DNA of 47,255 bases from Bacteroidota bacterium (GTDB lineage: Bacteria; Bacteroidota; Bacteroidia; Chitinophagales; Chitinophagaceae), in the NCBI GenBank assembly GCA_018267545.1, contig JAFDYG010000005.1, forward strand, positions 1 to 47,255, in the 5' to 3' direction. Positions 10,801-19,037 of this stretch are shown piece after piece (within the stretch, counting starts at the first letter, position 1; each line of letters starts with the position of its first letter). The translations under genes were made by a program, and so were the position numbers. Under the pieces are notes generated by a model. It saw only the letters and a program-made list of their open reading frames with translations, did not search any database and was not told the DNA's origin.

Positions 10801-11605
10801 CTGGAACAATTTCTTCGATAGCACGGGTGCTGCTACGAGCATGGGTATGACGGTAACGAATCCGTTTGCGGGTATCCAGTCGCTGGGTAACGTGACGGGC
10901 AACAACTCCGGTATCTATCCCGACGCGGTTCTCCTGGATGACTATATCCTCTTCCCGGGTCAGGTGGGCGGTCTGGCGCTGCAAGGGCTGAACCTTTCGC
11001 TGAAATATGACCTGACCTTCATGTCGAGCACGACCACCTGGGGTGACAATACCACCGCGTTTGCGGTAGGCGGCGATACGGTTCTGCTGGATGCTTCGAT
11101 CAATGCGAAAGAGAACGTAACCATGTTCAACGTGAGCCCGCTATCTGACGGTACGCTCGGTCTGAATGTGCTGCCGTACACGACCAGCTCTCAGGGTGGT
11201 CTGATCAACGCGTGGATTGTACAGGGTTATCTGCCGAGCACGCACACGGCGCCTGCGGTACCGGGTACGCCTGGTAATGCGGCGGTCAAGACAACGGCGG
11301 TAGCGGCTTCGAGCCTGCGGTTGTCGCAGACGGTGAAGGCGGACTCTGTGGTGAGCGCTTATCCGAATCCGTTCAAGGAATTCTTTAGCCTGACCGTTCC
11401 GGCCGATAACGGCGACAAGATCCAGGTAGGTCTCTATGATCTGAGCGGCAAGCTGGTCTTTGCTAAGCAGTTCAACAACCTGGTTCAGGGTGACAACTTC
11501 CTGAGGATAGAACCAAACTACCCACTGACCCCTGGAACGTACATCGTACGGGTGGCATTTGCGGGTGGAAAAGCAAGCCAAACGATCAAGCTTATCAAGC
11601 AATAA
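4823..11605 (+). CDS. Giant T9SS-secreted esterase-like/FN3/PA14 multidomain protein
   Basis: The protein has 2260 aa. Residues 1-26 form a signal peptide ending SALAQ. Residues 50-290 are an alpha/beta hydrolase domain of the PHB-depolymerase/CE1-like esterase type: FYHGVGEAS (oxyanion region), GNGLSGGGG with candidate nucleophile Ser180, an Asp near 232 (GGLDGSP) and His264 (LGHGVWD). An Ig-like region follows, then FN3 (455-548), FN3 (553-640), PA14 (645-790), FN3 (800-885), a second PA14 (890-1035), FN3 (1043-1135) and two cadherin/Ig-like modules. Next come three copies of an unnamed VYVNFT/PWN domain separated by FN3 and Ig-like modules. The last 90 residues (AYPNPFKEFFSL to the end) are a T9SS type A sorting domain. 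It should be surface-exposed or released. It may hydrolyse ester groups on polysaccharide while PA14 and other modules bind glycans (inference). Confidence 0.88.
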   Translation: MKIFTRYVLSLSIVLATVFGQSALAQSVLNPADAIVNYNSAAPPTQPAWGTIGKWVRTPRVSWNTSSYKCYIYKGTPFRLLFPKTYNPTANDGKKYPMMIFYHGVGEASNTPYDNEYQLYHGGDVFLNAVNNGTFDGYVIALQTAGGWGANEFQLLKELIDYMGTNNKLDIFHVTGNGLSGGGGGTWAMFLANPTYNAGIAPMSGVDVSYANNDIVTKCLYQQIWNLHGGLDGSPAPATASVVNQAMLAAGAHYVDKNYVTLGHGVWDSVWQEPDFWPFMNRAYAANPWPLFGRTKFCPGDPINVTIGLVAGFQAYQWRKDGVVLSSTTNTITATATGTYDARVQRGGVWSDWSHIPVVISIQTPTVTPPISISGLMSKVIPATDGKNFVNLQVPDSGYTSYTWKRVGSDSVVGNTRIISATQPGQYIVSVTQQFGCSSIYSPPFRVVNAAGPNAPSPASNAVANPVSFTQMELDWARNPNPANKETGFEIYRSKTTGGPYTYAGIVPADTVRFIDNGLTPNTKYYYVVRAVDSTGAAAISNEANAVTTSDKTPPTAPTNVRATSTSFSSVTLAWTPSTDNVAVSNYFIYVNGVKSYSAKATDSSFIVSGLSANQQYTFYVVAIDGSGNQSSASNQVSAASVFKGLNYTYYTTPNGWSVLPDFTTLTPVMSGVMPNVSISNATQANNFGYVWKGYIRIPVAGTYTFATSSDDGSAMWFNKQTATGTPTVANDGLHGTQQATSTAMTLQPGTYPVVYEFFQNGGGAVMTVSWACSALFGDNNQHAIADTYFASPYTPAGTAPAAPTQIKATAQAYNKVQITWTDNSTTENGFEVYRATSSAGPFVTIATTGANATSYTDSTAQAATTYYYKVQAINQYGSSGFDAASLGGVSYSLYTNYTFNNLAQLNSQTPFSTGSQANVSLSAAGTQTTNYALKFAGTINIPTTGTYQFWTASDDGSNMYLGGYDSAHLIVKNDFLQGTTERGSATMNLTAGSYPIYVTYFQQGGGVALTASYQGPGISKQNIPDAAFINTNSRATTFALPTAPSKPYNVVVTALSSSKIGLSWQDSSATVNGFQILRSVGDSTHFILLSSPAATATSFTDTALFSNLTYYYKIVATGVGGNSPATAVYSAMTLDNLPVITKLPKQSARYGTTTTVKVSATSVNSGALVFTGSNLPGFASLVDNGDRTATLTLNPVQADQGNYTGLKIIVTDVFNGKDTTTFDLNVNNNYAPVIDTIANYTINENDTLTIPISASENNSANALTVSATNLPSGFTLTPTSNGKANLFVHPSFAGAGVYNVQVKVDDANGLSTVRTFVLTVKDKDPNSKVYMRVYMKNTVGAPWNSLTGTTTTGLKDDAGNTTTMGLSIDPWWWFTGFDAGATTGNNSGIYPDAVSKDFYIFGAMGGPDSITATLTGLDTTQVYNLSFFSSSVLDWQADNGTTTFRVGSQKVGLAVQGNTQNTVSISNLKAAADGTIPIVIGKAVGSNIGFWNAIVVTTQFDDGTAPVTPTGLSAQNAGGQVQLNWSSAAYNATGFEVWRAPVSTGTYTLAGTASGNSARTFTDGNISSNTAYFYKVRAINTHGVSGYSDSVSLTTLNRLPKINVIADVALKNNAPQTIQVTTDDDPTAQLTLTATNLPPFVTFTDNGNGTGTLNINPTAGTLGVFPNVKITVKDGLDSMASTTFTISVTEPNVSSVYVNFTDGSMQAPKPWNSLVGPPFSGLTLSNLLDDSNVPTSISVKLVNGFSWTSATGMRPRNGTTVYPEAVTRNSFYEPGSTVRTIQVSGLTAGKKYNFQLFSSYQDGLSALTKFTINGVSQSIQASFNKDKVVAFNNVIPDGSGNVTISVAKDTGSSNAFVNALVIQAYDGSGGLVLNPADLRVVTKSRTTARIQWQDRSDNETGFEVWRASDSTGSYSQIKTLPANATSYTDNGLSPNSTYYYIVRAVNATTQSNYSNIASLTTYSYQVYINFTGTSNATMPWNNLLAPPQVGYVWNNFFDSTGAATSMGMTVTNPFAGIQSLGNVTGNNSGIYPDAVLLDDYILFPGQVGGLALQGLNLSLKYDLTFMSSTTTWGDNTTAFAVGGDTVLLDASINAKENVTMFNVSPLSDGTLGLNVLPYTTSSQGGLINAWIVQGYLPSTHTAPAVPGTPGNAAVKTTAVAASSLRLSQTVKADSVVSAYPNPFKEFFSLTVPADNGDKIQVGLYDLSGKLVFAKQFNNLVQGDNFLRIEPNYPLTPGTYIVRVAFAGGKASQTIKLIKQ
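8801..11230 (+). repeat. Three copies of an unnamed ~175-aa VYVNFT/PWN domain (first giant)
   Basis: The copies lie at about 8801-9331, 9899-10430 and 10713-11230. Each begins with a strand like VYVNFT, VYINFT or VYMRVY, then PWNSL or PWNNL, then a segment with DDAGNTT, DDSNVPT or DSTGAAT. A glycine-rich turn ends in YPDAV or YPEAV (copies 1 and 3 share TGNNSG before it). After a YNLSFFSS/YDLTFMSS-like strand and a WxADN or WGDN motif, they close with GFWNAIVV, AFVNALVI or GLINAWIV. I do not recognise a named family; a beta-sandwich carbohydrate-binding fold is a guess. They alternate with FN3 modules. Confidence 0.7.
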
Positions 11606-11634
11606 GCTTCTGATTAATAGGTGATTATAAGAGG

Positions 11635-11661
11635 ATGGCCGGTGAGACTCTCACCGGCCAT
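11635..11661 (+). terminator. Hairpin terminator after the first giant gene
   Basis: A perfect 13-base inverted repeat (ATGGCCGGTGAGA at 11635-11647 and its complement at 11649-11661) lies 30 bases after the stop and is followed by the T-rich TTCCATTTT. It should end the first giant transcript, making the two paralogues separate transcription units. Confidence 0.8.
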
Positions 11662-11700
11662 TCCATTTTAGTGGTATATGCAAAAAAAGTGATAAAACTG

Positions 11701-11733
11701 TTTGCAGGTGAAGGAAAAAAGATGTTATTTTGC
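11701..11733 (+). promoter_or_regulatory. Predicted Bacteroidota promoter for the second giant gene
   Basis: TTTG at 11701-11704, a 21-base spacer, then TATTTTGC at 11726-11733. This is a close match to the TTTG / TAnnTTTG pattern, placing the transcript start near 11737 and leaving a leader of about 290 bases. Confidence 0.7.
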
Positions 11734-11736
11734 CCT

Positions 11737-12030
11737 GTGTTAACTAGTACTTAACTCCTAGTTAACTCTTACTCTCTTCTGATCTCCCTTGATATAACCA
11801 GCAACCGAAGCATCCTTCTGAATTCCCACTCCAATTTCCTGGTTATTCCTTCCATTAACACGCAGCTTACCTAATTGTCTTATCCTACGACCTTTTTCCT
11901 TTTCCTTCCATCCTAGCGTAAAACATCTTTTTAGAATCCAGCGCAAGTAGTTTTTGTATCTATTATAAACAGTAGGTAGTATGCCCAGGCTGGTATATTG
12001 TCCTATATCTCATTATTAAGCCCCCTAATT
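11737..12030 (+). promoter_or_regulatory. Long pyrimidine-rich leader, homologous to the one at 4578
   Basis: No gene is seen here; short open frames look random. It carries the same blocks as the leader of the first giant: TAGTTAACT at 11759-11767, TCTGATCTCCCTTGAT at 11778-11793, AACCAG at 11796-11801 and CATTATTAAGCC at 12011-12022. The order and position relative to promoter and start are the same. Between them the sequence is C/T-rich but diverged, as expected if only the shared blocks are selected. Confidence 0.5.
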
Positions 12031-15000
12031 ATGAAAATTTTTACCCAATCACTCATCTTGTCGTTGATCGTCGCTGCGACGTTATTCGGCGAAGCCGCGT
12101 TTGGTCAGAGCATTCTGAATCCTGCGGACGCGGTGGTTACCTACAACTCGGCGAGCCCGCCCACGCAGCCTGCGTACGGGACCATCGGGAAGTGGGTACG
12201 CACGCGTCGCGTCAGCTGGAACACGGACGCTTACAAGGCCTACATCTACAAAGGCACTCAGTTCCGGCTTCTATTCCCCAAGACTTACAACCCCACGGCG
12301 GTGGATGGTAAGAAGTATCCGATGATGATCTTCTACCATGGTGTCGGTGAGGCGTCGAACACGCCTTATGATAACGAGTACCAGCTGTACCATGGCGGGG
12401 ACGTCTTTTTGAGTGCGGTCAACAATGGAAAGTTCGATGGTTATGTCATCTGTTTACAGACGGCAGGTGGTTGGGGGAACAATGAGTTCTCCATCCTGAG
12501 GGAGCTTATCCAGTACATGACGATCAACAACAAGCTGGATCCGTTCCATGTTACCGGTAACGGTCTTTCCGGTGGGGGCGGCGGTACCTGGCAGATGTTC
12601 CTGAACAATCCCACCTACAATGCCGGGATTATTCCCATGTCAGGGATCGACGTTACTTTCTCCAATAATGATGTGGTTACTAAATGTCTGTATGAGCAGA
12701 TCTGGAATACGCACGGGGGCCTGGACGGGTCTCCTTCGCCGTATACGGCATCCGTTGTGAACAGCGCGATGCAGGCGGCCGGTGCGAACTATCTCGATAA
12801 GAATTACGTGACGCTGGGGCACGGTGTTTGGGATAGCGTTTGGAAGGAACCTGATTTCTGGCCCTTTATGAACAGGGCTTATGCTTCCAATCCCTGGCCT
12901 CTGTTCGGACGGACGCAGTTCTGTCCTACGGACGCGATCAATGTAAAGATGGGGCTTGTGGCTGGTTTCCAGGCTTACCAGTGGCGTAAGAACGGTACGG
13001 TAATTACGACTGCTACTACGAATACGCTTACGGTTACGGAAGTCGGTACGTATGACGCGCGTGTACAGCGTGATGGTAACTGGTCCGACTGGTCGCATAC
13101 TCCGGTCGTTATTTCTATCAAGGCTCCTACCGTTACGCCTCCGATTACGGTTGCAGGCTTGATGAGCACGGTAATTCCTGCGCTGGATAATCCTGGTGTG
13201 ACTCTGAAGGTTCCTTCGGGTTATGCTTCCTATAACTGGCAGGCGGTCGGCAGTTCGGCTACGATCAGCACCGACAGCACGCTTTATGTTACTACTCCGG
13301 GAAGCTACCGGGTGACAGTAACTGAGCAGTTCGGTTGTTCGAGCAATTTCTCCGATCCGTTCAAGGTAGTCGACGCCAATGGTCCGAGCAAGCCTGACGC
13401 TGCTTCGAACCTGGTCGTCTCTCCAGTCAGCAAGACGTCTTTGCGTCTGGACTGGGCACAAAATCCCACTCCGGTCAATAATGAAACGAACTTCGAAATC
13501 TATCAGGCTGGTGCTGCCGGCGGTCCCTACAAGCTGGTTGCGATTGTCGGCCAGGACGTGGCAACGGCTACTATCAATAGTCTGAAGTCGGGTACAAAGT
13601 ACTATTATAAGGTGCGTGCAATTAATGCTACGGGAGCGGCACCTGCGTCGAATGAGGCGAGCGGAAGCACCATAGCCGACGTGCAGGCCCCGACGGCTCC
13701 GGGCAATGTGACGATTTCGGGCACTACCCGTAATTCCATCAGCCTGACCTGGACTGCGTCTACGGATGACGTAGGAGTTACCGGTTATTATGTATATGTA
13801 AATGGGCAGAAGTCTTATATTGTTCCGGGTGACCAGACCACCTATACTGTTTACAGCCTGCAATACCCGAATACGTATGCTCTTACTATCCGGGCGGTGG
13901 ATCAGGCAGGCAATCTTTCTCCTGCAAGCGGACAAGTTACGGGCGAGCCGTTAGCGAATGGCCTTACCTATAAAATGTATACGTTTGCGAGCCAGCCAAG
14001 CAATCTGCCCAACTACGCTACGCTGGCGCCGATCCAGATTGGTAGTGTACCGACTGTGAGCATTACGAACCCTGCTCCGCCGCAGTCGAGCAATTTTGGC
14101 TATCTCTGGGAAGGCTTCATTACTATTCCGACGACCGGTACATATTACTTCCGGACGACTTCCGATGACGGCAGCAAGCTCTATCTCGGCGCTCGCAACG
14201 GAACGACCTCTCCCTACAATTTCTCGGGTACGGCGCTCGTCAATAACGACGGTGGACACGGCTCTACGTCGCAAAACAGTTCCGCCCAAAATCTGACGGC
14301 GGGTATCTATCCCATCGCCATTGCCTATTATAATGGCGCGGGTGGTGGTTCCATATCGATTTCCTGGAGAACGCCTTCTTCGGGCACCAGCTATGTTACG
14401 ATTCCGACGTCTGCGTTTGTCGAAGGGGATATTTCTAATGGCTCTGTTCCGGCCACTCCGTCGAACCTGGTGGCTACGACTATCTCCTTTAATAAGATCG
14501 GCCTTACATGGAAGGACAACAGCAACAATGAAACGGGCTTTGAAATCACCCGTTCTACGAGTGCGACTACGGGCTTCGTCACGATCGGCTCCGTTGGCGC
14601 CGGTGTGCAGGCTTATACGGATTCGACCGTTTCGGCCAGCACGACCTACTACTATCAAGTACGCGCCGTTGGTCAATATGGTCAGTCTCCCTATACGCAG
14701 AACTATACCGAGGCTTACTGGCAGTTCAACAACAACTACAATGACGGCAGCGGTAACTCGCGTTCTTTGACTACGGTCGCTACTCCGACCTTCAGCTCTT
14801 CGGACAAGCAGGAAGGCACTCATGCCCTGCAGCTGAATGGCTCTACGCAGGCGGTAACGATCAACAATACCGGCAGCTTCCTGCAGACGGCTTTTGCAGA
14901 GCGTACTGTTGCGTTCTGGATGAAGTCTTCGAGCAATACGAGCAACCGGGTGATCTTCGATATTGGCGGCAGCGACAACGGTTTGTCACTGCTCCTGAAC

Positions 15001-18000
15001 AGCAGCCAGCTGATCGCGGGTGTCGCAAGTGGCAGCACGCGCAGCACGGTGAGCACCTCCTATACCAGCACGGGCTGGAACCACATCGCTGTGGTGTACA
15101 ATGGGGATTCGCTGATGCTTTATGTAAACGGAACACTGGCCGCTTCGAAGACCGACCTGAGCTTCCATTCGATCGGAACGACTTCGAATGGCTCGCGGAT
15201 TGGCCAGACGAACGGCACCAACGCCAACAACACGACCGGCGGCTTCTTCAGCGGTCTGATCGATGCGTTCGGTATCTATAATAAGGCCTTTGCTTCCGAC
15301 GTAATCAATACGTTGAGGCTCCAGACCTATGCCCAGTCTACGGCTACTACGCAGGTTCTGCCTTCTGCGCCTACTGCGCCGACCGGCTTTAGCGCTACTG
15401 CGTTGAATACGGCTACGATCAAGCTGAACTGGACGGACAATGTTTCCAATGAGTCCAACTTCGAAGTATATCGTTCCAACGGGGACAATCTGAACTATGT
15501 TCGCATTGCTACTCTGGCATCCAACACAAGTACGTATACCGACGGAGGTCTGTTCTCCAATGCGCTCTACTACTACAAGGTGCGTGCGATCAACGCGGGT
15601 GGTTCTTCCGCTTATACTGCCGAAGCCAGCGCGACGACCAAGGATAGCGTACCGGTCATTACGGATCTGGCGAACCAGAGCGTAAGATATGGTACGACCG
15701 TATCGGTGAATGTCTCTGCGTCTTCCGTGAACTCGGGTGCGCTGACCTTTGCGGCATACAATCTGCCTCCTTTCGCCAGCTTCGTCGACAATGGCAACCG
15801 TACGGGTACCCTGACTTTTGCACCGGTCGAAGCCGACCAGGCCAATTATACGGGTCTGTACGTAGTGGTGACGGATATCTTCGGCGGCAAGGATACGACG
15901 ACCTTCAATCTGAATGTCAATAACAACTATGCTCCTGTTATCGATACGATCGCAAACTATACGATCAACGAGAACGACACGCTGACGATTCCGATCAGCG
16001 CGAGCGAAAACAATGCGGCCAATGCTCTTACTGTTTCTGTAAACAATCTGCCCAGTGGCTTTACCCTGACTCCGACGGGTAACGGTACGGCGAACCTCTT
16101 CGTCCATCCAAGCTTCGCCGGTGCAGGTGTATATAATGTACAAGTGAAGGTGGATGATGCGAATGGATTGTCGACTGTGAGGACGTTTGTGTTGACGGTG
16201 AAGGATAAGGACCCGAACAGTAAGGTTTATATGCGTGTTCAGATCAAGAATCCTGTGGGTGCTCCGTGGAATAATCTGACGGGTACGACGACGACGGGTC
16301 TGAAGGATGACGCGGGCAATACGACGACGATGGGTCTGTCGATAGACCCCTGGTGGTGGTTCACCGGCTTCGACGCGGGTGCTACTACGGGTAACAACTC
16401 AGGTCTCTATCCGGACAATGTTTCGAAGGAATTCTACATCTTCGGTGCGATGGGTGGCCCCGACTCGATCACGGCTACGCTGACGGGTCTGGATCCTGCG
16501 CAGGTCTACAGCATCAGTTTCTTCTCGAGCAGCGTGCTGGATTGGCAGGCGGACAATGGTACAACTACGTTCCGCGTAGGTGATAAGAAGGTAGGTCTGG
16601 CCGTGCAGGGTAACACCCAGAATACGGTTTCGATCAGCAACCTGAAGGCGCTTGCGAACGGTACTATTCCGATCGTAATCGGTAAGGCTGTAGGTTCGAA
16701 CATTGGCTTCTGGAATGCGATCGTGGTAACGACGCAGTTCGACGACGGTACGGCTCCGGCTGCTCCGACTGGTCTCGCCGCGAGCGTAACGGCCAGCCAG
16801 GTACAGCTGAGCTGGAATAGCCCGGCCTACAATGCGACTGGCTTCGAGGTCTGGCGTGCGCCGGTATCTACGGGTGTATATGCGCTGGTAGGTACGGCAT
16901 CCGGTAACAGCGCCCGTAGCTTTGCCGACGCAAATATCACAAGCAATACACAGTATAGCTATAAGGTACGTGCGATCAACGATCACGGTCAGTCGGCCTT
17001 TAGCGACCCCGTGACTGTAACCACGCTCACTCGTCCGCCGACTATCAATACCGTTACGGATATAGCGTTGAAGAACAATGCACCGCAGACGGTTCAGGTA
17101 ACGACTACCGGCGATGGTACGTCTACGCTGACGCTGACTGCCACCAATCTTCCGCCGTTCGTTTCGTTCGTGGACAATGGTGACGGTACGGGTACGCTGA
17201 ATATCAACCCGACTGCGGGTACGATCGGTGTCTTCCCGGGTGTTACGGTTAGTGTATCGAATGGTGTGGATGCTATTTCTTCTACGTCCTTTACGATTGC
17301 GGTGACCGAGCCGAACGTCAGCAGCGTGTACGTGAACTTCACGGATGGTACGATGCAGGCTCCGAAGCCCTGGAACTCGATGGTAGGGCCTCCCTTTGCC
17401 AACACTACGATCTCGAACCTGTTTGACGACAGCAATACTCCGACGAGCATTTCCGTGAAGCTGGTGAATGGCTTCTCCTGGACGAGCGCAACGGGTATGC
17501 GTCCGAGAAACGGTACGACGGTGTATCCGGAAGCCGTAACCCGCAACTCCTTCTATGAGCCGGGCACGACGACCAGGACTATACAGATCAGCGGTCTGAG
17601 CTCGACGAAGAAATACAATATCGTAGTCTTCGGCAGCTACCAGGATGGTCTCAGCGCCCTGACGAACTATACGATCAACGGCGTGACGCAGAGCCTGCAG
17701 TGTTCTTACAATGCCAACAAGACGGTAGCATTCAACGCCCTCAGCCCCGACGCGAGCGGTAACATTACGCTCACCGTAGCGAAGGGTACGGGTTCATCGA
17801 ATGCCTTTATCAATTCGATAGTTATCCAAAGCTATGACCCGGCTCCGAACCCGCTGCTGAACCCCACCGATCTGCGGATTCTCAGCACGTCGAAGACAAC
17901 GATGAGCCTGCAATGGCAGGATCGTTCGGCGAACGAAACCGGATACGAGGTGTGGCGTTCGACCAATGGCGGTTCTTATTCTCAGGTCGCCTCGGTTGGT

Positions 18001-19017
18001 CAGAATGTTACGACCTACCTGGATCGCAACCTGACGCCGAATACGACTTACTTCTACATTGTACGTGCGGCCCGTAACACTACGAAATCCGACTATAGCA
18101 ATGTGGTAACGGCTACTACCTATGCATACCAGGTGTACATCAACTTCACGGCATCGAGCGTAGCTCCTCTGCCCTGGAACAACCTGATGGCTCCGCCGCA
18201 AGTAGGCTATGTATGGGATAATTTCAACGACAGCACGGGTGCTCCGACCAGCGTGGGCATGACGGTTACCAGAGAGTTCGCCGGTGTTCAGTCGCTGGGT
18301 AACGTAACGGGTAACAACTCGGGTGTCTTCCCTGATGCGGTGCTGCTGGATGACTACATCCTCTTCCCGGGTCAGAAGGGTGGATTGAAGCTGCAAGGCC
18401 TCAACCTCTCGCAGAAATATGACCTGACCTTCCTGCCCTGTACGACGACCTGGGGTGACAATACGACTGCCTATGCAATTGGCGGCGATACTGTCCTGCT
18501 GAGCGGCTCGCTCAACTCTACGGCGCTCGTAACGATGTTCGGCAAGGCGGCTGACAACAATGGCGAGATGGACCTGGATGTCTTCCCGTACACGACGAGT
18601 TCGCAAGCGGGTCTGATCAATGCCTGGATTGTACAAGGCTACACTCCTTACACTGGCAGCAATCCGAACGTTCCGGCGTCGGCTGGACAGAACCTGCGGT
18701 TGGCAACGGCTGCAACGTCCAACCAGTACGTGAACAACGGTGCGACCCTGAATACGGATACTGTAGTCCATGCTTATCCGAATCCGTTCCACGATAACCT
18801 GACGCTTTCGGTTCCGGCTGTAAGCAATGACAAGGTAATGGTCAGCGTTTACGACATCAACGGTAAGATGATGATCGCTAAGCAGTACTCGAGCCTTGTT
18901 GCGGGCAGCAATTACCTGAAGCTCGATGAGGTGACTTCGCTGAACAGCGGTGTCTACATCGTCCGGGTTGCGTATGCAAGCGGTAAGACGACAACGTTCA
19001 AGCTGATGAAGCAATAA
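12031..19017 (+). CDS. Giant T9SS-secreted esterase-like/FN3/PA14/LamG protein, paralogue
   Basis: This protein of about 2328 aa is collinear with the giant at 4823. I chose the ATG at 12031 (MKIFTQSL, matching MKIFTRYV of the paralogue) over 11998, which would add 11 residues before the signal peptide. The signal peptide ends near residue 26 (AAFGQ). The hydrolase domain keeps FYHGVGEAS, GNGLSGGGG (Ser180) and LGHGVWD (His264). Then come Ig-like, FN3, FN3, PA14 (about 644-801), FN3, a LamG/concanavalin-like module (about 890-1105, RTVAFWMKSS, WNHIAVVYNGD, LMLYVNGTL) and FN3. Cadherin/Ig-like modules, three VYVNFT/PWN domains and a type A sorting domain (AYPNPFHDNLTL to the end) complete it. 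The LamG replaces the second PA14 of the paralogue. A role in binding or editing extracellular glycans is inferred. Confidence 0.88.
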   Translation: MKIFTQSLILSLIVAATLFGEAAFGQSILNPADAVVTYNSASPPTQPAYGTIGKWVRTRRVSWNTDAYKAYIYKGTQFRLLFPKTYNPTAVDGKKYPMMIFYHGVGEASNTPYDNEYQLYHGGDVFLSAVNNGKFDGYVICLQTAGGWGNNEFSILRELIQYMTINNKLDPFHVTGNGLSGGGGGTWQMFLNNPTYNAGIIPMSGIDVTFSNNDVVTKCLYEQIWNTHGGLDGSPSPYTASVVNSAMQAAGANYLDKNYVTLGHGVWDSVWKEPDFWPFMNRAYASNPWPLFGRTQFCPTDAINVKMGLVAGFQAYQWRKNGTVITTATTNTLTVTEVGTYDARVQRDGNWSDWSHTPVVISIKAPTVTPPITVAGLMSTVIPALDNPGVTLKVPSGYASYNWQAVGSSATISTDSTLYVTTPGSYRVTVTEQFGCSSNFSDPFKVVDANGPSKPDAASNLVVSPVSKTSLRLDWAQNPTPVNNETNFEIYQAGAAGGPYKLVAIVGQDVATATINSLKSGTKYYYKVRAINATGAAPASNEASGSTIADVQAPTAPGNVTISGTTRNSISLTWTASTDDVGVTGYYVYVNGQKSYIVPGDQTTYTVYSLQYPNTYALTIRAVDQAGNLSPASGQVTGEPLANGLTYKMYTFASQPSNLPNYATLAPIQIGSVPTVSITNPAPPQSSNFGYLWEGFITIPTTGTYYFRTTSDDGSKLYLGARNGTTSPYNFSGTALVNNDGGHGSTSQNSSAQNLTAGIYPIAIAYYNGAGGGSISISWRTPSSGTSYVTIPTSAFVEGDISNGSVPATPSNLVATTISFNKIGLTWKDNSNNETGFEITRSTSATTGFVTIGSVGAGVQAYTDSTVSASTTYYYQVRAVGQYGQSPYTQNYTEAYWQFNNNYNDGSGNSRSLTTVATPTFSSSDKQEGTHALQLNGSTQAVTINNTGSFLQTAFAERTVAFWMKSSSNTSNRVIFDIGGSDNGLSLLLNSSQLIAGVASGSTRSTVSTSYTSTGWNHIAVVYNGDSLMLYVNGTLAASKTDLSFHSIGTTSNGSRIGQTNGTNANNTTGGFFSGLIDAFGIYNKAFASDVINTLRLQTYAQSTATTQVLPSAPTAPTGFSATALNTATIKLNWTDNVSNESNFEVYRSNGDNLNYVRIATLASNTSTYTDGGLFSNALYYYKVRAINAGGSSAYTAEASATTKDSVPVITDLANQSVRYGTTVSVNVSASSVNSGALTFAAYNLPPFASFVDNGNRTGTLTFAPVEADQANYTGLYVVVTDIFGGKDTTTFNLNVNNNYAPVIDTIANYTINENDTLTIPISASENNAANALTVSVNNLPSGFTLTPTGNGTANLFVHPSFAGAGVYNVQVKVDDANGLSTVRTFVLTVKDKDPNSKVYMRVQIKNPVGAPWNNLTGTTTTGLKDDAGNTTTMGLSIDPWWWFTGFDAGATTGNNSGLYPDNVSKEFYIFGAMGGPDSITATLTGLDPAQVYSISFFSSSVLDWQADNGTTTFRVGDKKVGLAVQGNTQNTVSISNLKALANGTIPIVIGKAVGSNIGFWNAIVVTTQFDDGTAPAAPTGLAASVTASQVQLSWNSPAYNATGFEVWRAPVSTGVYALVGTASGNSARSFADANITSNTQYSYKVRAINDHGQSAFSDPVTVTTLTRPPTINTVTDIALKNNAPQTVQVTTTGDGTSTLTLTATNLPPFVSFVDNGDGTGTLNINPTAGTIGVFPGVTVSVSNGVDAISSTSFTIAVTEPNVSSVYVNFTDGTMQAPKPWNSMVGPPFANTTISNLFDDSNTPTSISVKLVNGFSWTSATGMRPRNGTTVYPEAVTRNSFYEPGTTTRTIQISGLSSTKKYNIVVFGSYQDGLSALTNYTINGVTQSLQCSYNANKTVAFNALSPDASGNITLTVAKGTGSSNAFINSIVIQSYDPAPNPLLNPTDLRILSTSKTTMSLQWQDRSANETGYEVWRSTNGGSYSQVASVGQNVTTYLDRNLTPNTTYFYIVRAARNTTKSDYSNVVTATTYAYQVYINFTASSVAPLPWNNLMAPPQVGYVWDNFNDSTGAPTSVGMTVTREFAGVQSLGNVTGNNSGVFPDAVLLDDYILFPGQKGGLKLQGLNLSQKYDLTFLPCTTTWGDNTTAYAIGGDTVLLSGSLNSTALVTMFGKAADNNGEMDLDVFPYTTSSQAGLINAWIVQGYTPYTGSNPNVPASAGQNLRLATAATSNQYVNNGATLNTDTVVHAYPNPFHDNLTLSVPAVSNDKVMVSVYDINGKMMIAKQYSSLVAGSNYLKLDEVTSLNSGVYIVRVAYASGKTTTFKLMKQ
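16216..18644 (+). repeat. Three copies of the unnamed VYVNFT/PWN domain (second giant)
   Basis: The copies lie at about 16216-16746, 17316-17841 and 18127-18644. Each matches its positional counterpart in the first giant much better than it matches the other copies in the same protein, so the triplication is older than the gene duplication. Copy 1 is nearly identical between paralogues, including the PWWWFTGFDAG segment. Confidence 0.7.
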
Positions 19018-19037
19018 TAGATTTTCCGATGATTCAA

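Noticed and set aside
5063-10984. Very long minus-strand open frames (795 and 930 codons) opposite the first giant gene, and similar ones opposite the second
   Set aside because: Their translations are Arg/Ile-rich low-complexity shadows with no domain or signal peptide. They arise because the plus-strand gene avoids codons whose complements are stops.
11998-12030. Earlier start of the second giant at 11998
   Set aside because: It adds 11 residues ahead of the signal peptide, and the first giant's start aligns exactly with the ATG at 12031.
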